From positions 20,574,897-20,638,896 of the forward strand of contig CM076656.1 of the NCBI GenBank assembly GCA_038496675.1: a stretch of DNA of 64,000 nucleotides, written 5' to 3'. This stretch comes from Rachycentron canadum. Taxonomy: Eukaryota; Chordata; Actinopteri; Carangiformes; Rachycentridae. Of the stretch, positions 54,101 through 63,100 are shown in pieces; the stretch's first letter is position 1; each line of letters begins with the position of its first letter. The notes under the pieces were generated by a model that ran no database searches, was not told the DNA's origin, and was given only the letters and a program-made list of their open reading frames with translations. The translations under genes were made by a program, and so were the position numbers.

Positions 54101-57100
54101 GGCTGCAAAAACTTCAGGTACGTTATTGGTGCACTGCTCTCAGTCAATCCTGGACAAAATACTCCTAAAACAGCATTTATTCATTTACCAAGGATTGTGG
54201 GTTAAATATAGAAGGTTGAAGGTATTTTAGACTGAAAAATAATGTTTTTTTTACTGCTTAAGTGTACGAGAAAAATCTGTCATATCAGGGCTGCATCCTC
54301 AGCCCACAAGTGAAGTTTATGCCACAGCCTCTGACTACTGTAGTTTCTCTGCTCTGTAATTAGCCTCTCAGGTACATAGAAGAATATGAGGTTTGAAACA
54401 TGAGGCTTGAAGAGTTTTGACATTTTCTTTGTAATTCTAAATCCTCTGCGCTATTTTTGTGCTACCAGATGCAGCCCATTAACATAGCCCATTAACAAAG
54501 CCTTTTCATTTGGATTCAAAGGCCAAAATAACAAAGACCACTGCAGTCATGTCACTCAGATTTTTGCTTCTGTTTATGCTGCCAGAAAGCCTGCCTGTGA
54601 TTGATACACCATTAATTGTGTATTGTGTCTTTATGTTTTAGGTGTTGTCCGTCCAATCTCCAGAACTCCTCTAGGAGAGCTTCAACGGTCCAATGCCCCA
54701 ATAGAAAGAATGTACAAGTAAGTGATGTTCATAACTTGATTATGAAACTTATCTCACTTGTTCTTTCCCATGTTTGGACTTGTTTTCTATCTGTTAGGTC
54801 TGCCTCCTCTAGACGTGGACATGGAGCAGATGTGGAGTTGGTCCTGTTGAATTTGTCTTTATTAACTTTGTTCTTCTGTACTTTCACAAAACACAGAACA
54901 CTTATTGTAAATAGTGGCTCTGACTGTTCTTTCACTCATAAACCACACAGCAGCATATTTCCAGTTTGATGGTCCATGTTAATGGTGAAGGAAATGTTTA
55001 TAGTGGTTGGCGAACTGTGGACCTCCTCATATATCTTCTGGTGCTGGATGGGATGAGGAAGGACAAAGTCAGACGTATTTCATGTGAAATGTTCAGCTGA
55101 ATTACTAAAGTTTATCTCATTTGAACTGAATCCTCAAAAACACATCTTTTGGCATCAGCCTGACAGACGAATCCTACCTCACCTCATCTGAGTCGCCCTT
55201 ATCCTCTCCACCCTTTGGTGACCCCAGTGTGTGCGGTTCTCTCCTCTCCCCTCCACAGACGAGCTTCTATGCTCGATTTCTACTTTGATCACTCAGAGGA
55301 GCGCCCTCTAGAGGCCTTTGAAGACATCTTTGCTAGCTATGAGAGTAAGAAGTAAGTGAATTTGGGTGGACAGGAGAAAGGAATGAAGACATGAGGCCAA
55401 GCAGGAAGGAAATGTGCTTTGTGCTGGGTAAAACATACCGGTTTCCTCCTTTCTCTGGGTTTGCCCCATTAAAAAAAAACAAAACAAAACAAACTGAATC
55501 TTTTATTTATCTGTTTAATCTGTTTCCTAAAAGGGAGTTCAGTACACCAGTTTAACACAGTACAGCTCTCCTTCTCTTCCCTCACTGCAGTCTCCATTTT
55601 TTTCTGTAGCTGTAATAATCTCTCTCCATTCTCACATTTATTTATCTTGGTATGAAGCACAGGAACGTATTTGTACTGGCCTACTCTGATTAGCCACCCA
55701 GATTACTTACATCAACTGTGGATGGCTGGAAGCACACATGTATTCATACACGTATAAGGACCCCTAGTCAAATAGACAAAGACAATTGGGAGAGCTTTCT
55801 CAGAAGGGAAGAAAACCATGGAGAATATTTTTGGTTCATTGGATCCTCTGAACTTTGACTTTCTACTCTTCCACTTTCAGGTCTGGAATCACTGGGTTGT
55901 ATTTTTTGTTTTTTTGACCTGAACTGACTGTTGACGTCCTAAGCACAATCCAGTCCCTTCCAGATCTGAAATAACTGAGACAGAAGTCAAATTCACTGTC
56001 ACATTTAGTGTGCATTGCCCATTCCTTCACTGACTCGCCTCCTCTGTTTTCATTGTCATTCATGGTAAGTATAGAAAAGTAATTGCATGGACAAGCCCCG
56101 AGAGATTGAGAAGTCTCCATATTAACCTCTTCATTTCGGTGTCCAGTGCGACACCAACCCCAATTAAAGGACCGTGTGTCCCAAAACCTCACCAGTAACA
56201 ACTTACAGTCACACAACCAGTAACAGCCCCAGCATGGACACAGATGGCCGACCACACTGAACGTCAACTCAGCTCTGCATGTTAACTACCACAGTGGCAG
56301 GGATATGGGTGTGAATACAACCCCTACATGCCCACAATGTCTCTTTTATGTGTGTGTGTGTGCGCGTCTTTTTCTGTTTTTAAAAAGGATATGGCAGCAT
56401 GGTTGGGTGGTCTAGTGTGTCTTGTGGTTTCCATGAGAATACATTTCGTGGGTTAGTTTTCACAGATGAACAGAGAGCGAAAGTTTCTCTTGATGTCAGA
56501 CCCCCAACCATCCTGCAGTATGCATTCTTGTCTTGGGCAACTGTGGTGGTGCGTTTTCCTCTAAGGTGTCTTAACTGAGGTGTTCTATCATTCCCCGCTT
56601 TATGGGTTTGTTTGTTTTTGTTTTTCTCATTTCCCTTCCTCCTTTTTTGTGGGTTTTTCCAATCGTTCTCCTAATGTTCCCTTCCCTCCTCCCCTCTCCT
56701 TCCCTCCCCACACTGGGTGTTTGTTTGTGGTGTGATCAGAGACATGCATGCAGAGATCATCAGCTCCATTAAGAACTTGCAGCTGGATGGTGAGGACCCT
56801 CGCAAGCTGCTGCAGTCCTGGGGTCGCCTCCGCTTCCCCCGACACGTCCTTCAGTGAGTCTGCAGACAGACCTGGCGCCAGCTCTTCTCCACATCGGTCC
56901 AGTCTCGTGGGCTTAGCCAGAACATGCTCCTGTTAAAATTTTTTTTTTTCCACAAAAACAGCATCAACTACTCTTGATGCATTTTGCGTTAGGGTTACGC
57001 TAAACCACTACCTGTCGTGGATAGTTAATAGCTGTCACATTTACAGTCACTTCTCTAAATGGATCTTTAGCGTCTCGTCACTGTCACATCATACTTCTGC

Positions 57101-60100
57101 ACTACACAAGTAGCTCTCTTTTTACATAGTATTTATATTTCTTGAAGGCTACAGCTAAAACGCCATGAACACATTACCTGCTGCATGTACATTATCGTAT
57201 ATCTGTACTGGCATGTGAGGTCTTTTGGAGCATTTTGTGAAAATATGTCCCAGTGGCCTCGCAGCATGTAACGACGTACCACGACTTTTGCAGTCTGACG
57301 CACAGCAACACATCGAACATTAACATACATTTTTGGTGAAAGCAAGAGAGCATGTCTGTCTGCGCATTAAGGCTCAGATTAGAATTTACTTCCCATCTCC
57401 TTCGCCAACCTCCCTCCTCCTCCTCAGCTTCTCCACCATCCTCACCCTGTCACTCATTCATGCCTTGCCTCTGCTTGTAATTCACTTCCATCTTCCAGGT
57501 GCAACCCCTCGATTCATCACTGACTGACGCATGAAGAGGTCATACAGTCGTTACTAACCTGGCTTCACACTCCCATCTACTGCTTCATTCCATCGTCCTG
57601 CCTCAGCTTTTAACAACCTGCCTAACTCACCTCACATCTTTTTTTTTTTTTTTTACTCCACAGGAAAAACAAGAGCACCAAACAGAGGCAGGTCATCCCC
57701 AAGGTAAACCTCAGTAAAAACCTGAGACCCCAAGACCAGTTAGAAAAGTCAGACAAAAACAATCTGGTTGATTTTTATTAGTTCACCGTGATTTCGTTAG
57801 AATCTCAATATTTGGGTGCAACTAGTATATTAATCCACTCTATTGCTGACATGCAGAGTTTGCTGGATTCTCGGTCTCTGAAGTTCATTGTGAGTATGAC
57901 GCTACACGATCGCACTACCAAGTCTCTGCTCCACCTGCACAAGAAGAAGAAGCCCCCGAGCATCAGTGCCCAGTTCCAGGTAAATATTGCACAATGCAGC
58001 AAACTGACATTTTAACACTGACCACACCCTCCAGCAGCAGTCCTGACCGTTCAGTAAACCCCTGCTCTTTGTCTCTTTCAGACTTCTCTGACCAAGCTCT
58101 TAGAGACTCTGAACAAAGCAGAGCCTTTCTTCATTCGCTGTATCCGCTCCAATGCTGAGAAGGTAAGACTTTGTCACATTGTTTGTATTTTACCATCCTC
58201 TGTATAAATCCTGAAAGCTTCTACATTACAAGACAAGAAATCTTAAGTGAAATATGAAAAATGTAATGTATGTATGTTTAAATTGGTAGATATTGGTATC
58301 TAAATGGTAAAAGTATAACCAAATGTGGTTCTTGTGTCCTTACGCATGAGCAGAAAGAGATGCATCTGGATGAGGCCTTGGTGGTTCAGCAGCTGCGATA
58401 TACAGGAATGCTGGAAACTGTTCGTATCAGGAGGTCAGGCTATGGAGCCAAGTACACATTCCAGGTACCTCACACTTACTCCTCTTTTTGTAAAGCCCAT
58501 GTGAAATGATGGCACTATTTTTGATGCCACACCAGCACTGAAATGCAGAATTTTGATGGTGACTAGAAGCTGATACAATGGCTTTCAGCAATACTACAAA
58601 CACACATGACAACATGTGAAAATATAGGTCAGGGATGAGTTAGTTGGAGCTGCTGCCCACAGTTTAGAGATGTTGAAATTGTGAAACTGTGTCTCAAGGA
58701 TAGAAATTGTTGATGATCATTATATGTAAAATATATTAATAGTGCCAATTGGCTTTTAATCAGTCATCTCTACCACATATGCCCTCTCTTAAACAGACCA
58801 TTTATTTTTTCATTGTGTGGCCTGTGTTTTCTTTCCCCCGCAGGAGTTTATCCAGCAGTTCGGAGTTCTGCTGCCAAAGAGCGCCACTGCCTGTAAAGAG
58901 GATATCTCAGTGCTGCTGGAGAAGAAGATGGGCCTGGACCCCACCACATTTCAGATTGGCAAAACCAAGGTACTCCTTGTACTTTTATTTCACATTATAA
59001 AACCCTATTCTTGTCTGCATCTGTGTCTGTACAATTTTGAATCCAACTAAACTGGTTGTGCTTTCTCAGGTGTTCTTGAAGGAGCTGGAGCGACAGCAGC
59101 TGCAGGACACGCTGCACAAGGATGTGATGCGTAAGATCATCTTCCTTCAGCGGTGGTTCAGAGCTCATCTGCAGAGGACAGAGTTTCTGGACATGAGAAA
59201 GGCAGCAATTTTGATCCAGGTACATGATGCAGCTTTTTTCATTTTTGGGGCTGTCATGTCAGTATACTCATTTTATTTAAATTTGTTTTGTTTGTTTGTT
59301 TTAAAATTTTTAATATTTAGAGAGAATTAAAGTGCAATCATCACACTCTCTCTTCTCTCTCTCTCTGTCTCTTAGCATGCATGGCGTAGGTACTGCAAAG
59401 AGGAGCAAAGGCGACGTGCAGCCACTTCGATCCAAGCTGTGTGGAGAGGGCACAGGCAGAGATTAGAGTACCACCGCCAAAGACGGGGCGCAACCAAAAT
59501 ACAAGCCCTTGTCAGAGGCCACTCAGCACGTAGAAGGTAACAGCACACATAATATTAAATGCATGGTTTGGACAGACTTGCTGGACCCCTAAAGGACATA
59601 CAATGCTTTAATACCATTCTTAAAAGATGGTGGTTCATTGCCATATTTACATTTTGTATTTTATAGGTATCACTCCATGCGTGAGGTGAAACAGAGGGAA
59701 GAAGAAGAGGAAAGGAGGAGGGAAGAGGAGGAAGCAAGAAGAAAAGCAGAGGAGGAGGAGGAAGCGAGGAGGTTGGAAGAAGAAGCCAGAAGAAAAGAAG
59801 AGGAGGAAGCAAGGAGGAGAGCAGAGGAAGAAGAGGCAGCTAGGAAACAACAAGAGGCACAGAAAAAGAGAGAGGAAGAGGAGAAAAAAACGTCAAGAGA
59901 GCCTCAAACAAGAGAGGATCCAGATATAGAGCTGGTCGCAGAGGAGATGCTGGATGACGAAGTCCTTGTTGCGGAAGAAGATGGAGAGATTAAATCAAGC
60001 TCACATACAGAGGAGGAACAGGACAAGGAAGAAGATCTAGACGAGGAGGATGAGGATTTAAACTCAGAGACCAACGGTACCCTGGCTGAGGCTGGACCCC

Positions 60101-63100
60101 AGCCAGATGAGAGAGAGGAGGGAGATTCACAAAACCAAACACTAGGACAGTCAGACTCCAAACCTGGTCTGCCCTCTGATGGGGTCACCTCCAACGCAGG
60201 TGGCGCAGGTCAGGCATCAGATGAACAGGCTCTCAGCACTACCTCCACATCTTCCAATGCTGAACAAAACAGAGTACGACCTCCTAACAGGGGCCAGTCA
60301 TCCAGGAGCCAGGAGAAGAGGGAGCAGAGGAGACGAAGAGGGCTGGAACACAACCAGAGGGAGACCGACCGAGCCGCCTCCTCCTTGTCACCAACCGTCA
60401 GCAAGGACCAAACTGCTCTGGTGAAGAGCCAGGAGACCTCTAAGCTGAAAGAGAGGTCAGACAGCAAGGAGCTGGACCAGTACACCTTTGTAGCCTGGAA
60501 AATGAAGGAAGACAAGGGAGGGAAGAAGGAGACAAAAAGCTCTCCTCCACCTCCTTCTCCTCCTCCAGCGTCTGGTCCTGTTCGTCCATCTACACTCTCC
60601 CTGCAGCCCGCTGACTCTGGGCCTGACAGAAATGGCCTAGGGGAGGGCGGAGCAGCAATAAACCTTCATCGCCGACCTGGGGCAATCAAGGAGAAACCGG
60701 AGAAGTGGAAGGGGAGGAGGAGTGACGGAGAATTCTCAGAGAACACCAGCCCTCAGAGTCAGGAGGAAAGGAGGAAAAAAAATCCACTGTACGTCCTCTG
60801 TTATGGTCTTCTTCTGAGATCTGGCCTCACATTAGAGGACAAGTCTGATCATATTCTATATTTTTTCTTTGAACAAATCCCAAAACCAGCAGTGAACTGA
60901 TCCTAACAACAACTGTCTGTGTGGCAAAAGCTTGATAAATCTTTTCTAATTCCACTGTTGAAAAGTAAAAAAGTATTAAAACACATACAGCTGCTATAAA
61001 AGCCAACAAGTGAACCAAATCCACAAAGACATTAATTATGTGGCTATATTTTTTCAAATGATAGTTTATATATTTTAGACTAAGACTAAGATCTTCAGAA
61101 GAAATAAATGGACCTTGGGAACTCAGCACCACAAACAGGCCAGGAAAGTCAGATAGATGGATACACTATTGGCTTTGGTCTTATAATGGGATTTGTTGTT
61201 AATAAAAATATAGAACATCAGCAGCCTTATCCTTGTTAAGTTGACTGAAGATTTTTTTACTCCTGTTAACATCATTTAATCTTATTAATAGAATAGAAAC
61301 TCACAATAGATCTGACAATAATTTCTAACATTTTGTTTGCTCCTTCGGTTGTCAGTCAATATTTTTATGAATTGGTTTCTGTCCACTTGTCCCTTGTTCT
61401 CCGTTTGTCCATCTGCAGAAGTGAAATGGCCTCATCATCAGTTGACAGTTTGTCTCCAGGTTCTGAGGGAGCTGGCTTCATATCATCCAGAGAGGTATTG
61501 TAAACGTTCATCCAAGTCTTGTTTTAAAGGGTTCAGGCGTTTTTGACGTGTGAAATTGCAAAAAAACAATTTCTCCAACCTGCCTCATGAATTACTCCTA
61601 CTTCATCCTTTATAAAGTAAGTATTGATTTTCTACTTGTGTTTTCTGTACTGCAGACAATTTACACCTCAGAAGGCGATGGCCCGAAGGGCTCCATCAGG
61701 AAGAAACTGCATGATGTTTCAGGGCATCAAGATTCAGCACATGCCATCCCATCCACACCAGACAGGTATCGCACTTCAACGCACTGGACTGACTTATACT
61801 GTAGGCACAAACTTGTAATTGGATGAGCAGGGTTCCTGTGAAATGTGAGTTGGGTGAAGCATAATGTCTTCAGTAGGTGCATGGATTATTGGTAAAGATA
61901 GATTCTGTGGTAGAAGAAACTATTAGGAATTTCCTCTTAAATACGATCATTGTCTGCTTGATTCAGGTTTGTGGTACAACTTGCGTAACCAAACTTTAAT
62001 TTGCCAGAAACATACAGTTAAAGTTCAGTCACTGGGCTAAAGTTGTATCGGAGGGAGAGACCGGGCGGATTGCTTTGTTTTTGATTTGTACTGTTGCTAT
62101 GGTGACACTACTAGAGCAGAGCTTGAGTATGTTGCACTTAAATGCAGACTCTTGCAGGATTTGATGGTATTTTTCAATACTGGACATCTTGGTTATTTGT
62201 TTAAATGATCTGTTATGTCTGTTGCCAAGAAACAATCCAGAGAGTCACATACAGGCATACGATTGAGAACACAAAACAGTCAGTAACACAAAGTTATCAG
62301 TGCTTTGCTCTTAGCAATGAATGAGGTGTGAGATATTATCAGTTCACACTGAAAAATGTCTTTCCTGTACAACATCAGTCCTCCCAGGTTACACAGCAGT
62401 TGATGAATATTCTACTCTTATGTTTCTTCGTCCTGCAGGTCAGGTGGTTTCTTCAGCAAGATTTTGAAAAAACGACCCCACAGAGAGGCCCAGACCCCAG
62501 ACAATGGAGACTTGACATTTGCCCTTATTGTCAGTGAAAAGTCAACAGGAGGGGAAGGTAATTGATACAAACAGTTGCCAGAGCTTGAGCCAATCTCTGA
62601 GTCAGATTTACAGAATTTTCCAGAGAAGAGAAATCAAAATCATTCCTTTTAATTTGATTTTTTTTTTTGCCCAAAGCCCATAGAAATGAGAGTAATTCTA
62701 CTGTATTTACTACTTCACCGAACCCTAACATTTCATGTTAATAGTCAGAACTAACTGCACTAGAACTGCTACATGGCTGAAAGCTCACTGGTATCACACC
62801 TCATGAAGCCGGATATGGAAAGAAAACACAGGTGTATTATCATTTTTTATTCCCGGGCCTTAACTAATCCTGCTGTTTGCTTTCTGAGAAAATACTGACC
62901 CGTGCAGGTTCAGGCCCAGCGATAACAAAATAACTTTACTTGGGGTTTTGTTTCATCTATGTTACTCATGCATACTGTACATTCTCTGTTATAGGTCTGG
63001 AGTGTTCACTATATCATACATCTGCTTTTTTTTACTATATGAATATTCTTTTCAGCCCCAGCATCTGGACATCTATCCCGGCCTCTTTCCCAGCCACATG

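Noticed and set aside
54798..54870. Possible alternative exon after CTGTTAG in intron 16 (would read SASSRRGHGADVEL).
   Set aside because: The acceptor is acceptable but no convincing donor follows in a compatible phase, and exon 17 already fits.
55863..56267. 134-codon minus-strand frame in myo9b intron 17.
   Set aside because: Not recognisable, antisense inside an intron, and without a promoter or polyadenylation context that stands out.
59904..60515. Minus-strand frames of about 100 codons opposite myo9b exon 26.
   Set aside because: They are serine/leucine-rich shadows of a purine-rich coding strand, with no splice context or recognisable domain.
62328..62537. Alternative frame across exon 29 (reading RWFLQQDFEK) from using a later AG as acceptor.
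   Set aside because: The phase from exon 28 and the similarity of SGGFFSKILKK to the human tail favour the first AG.
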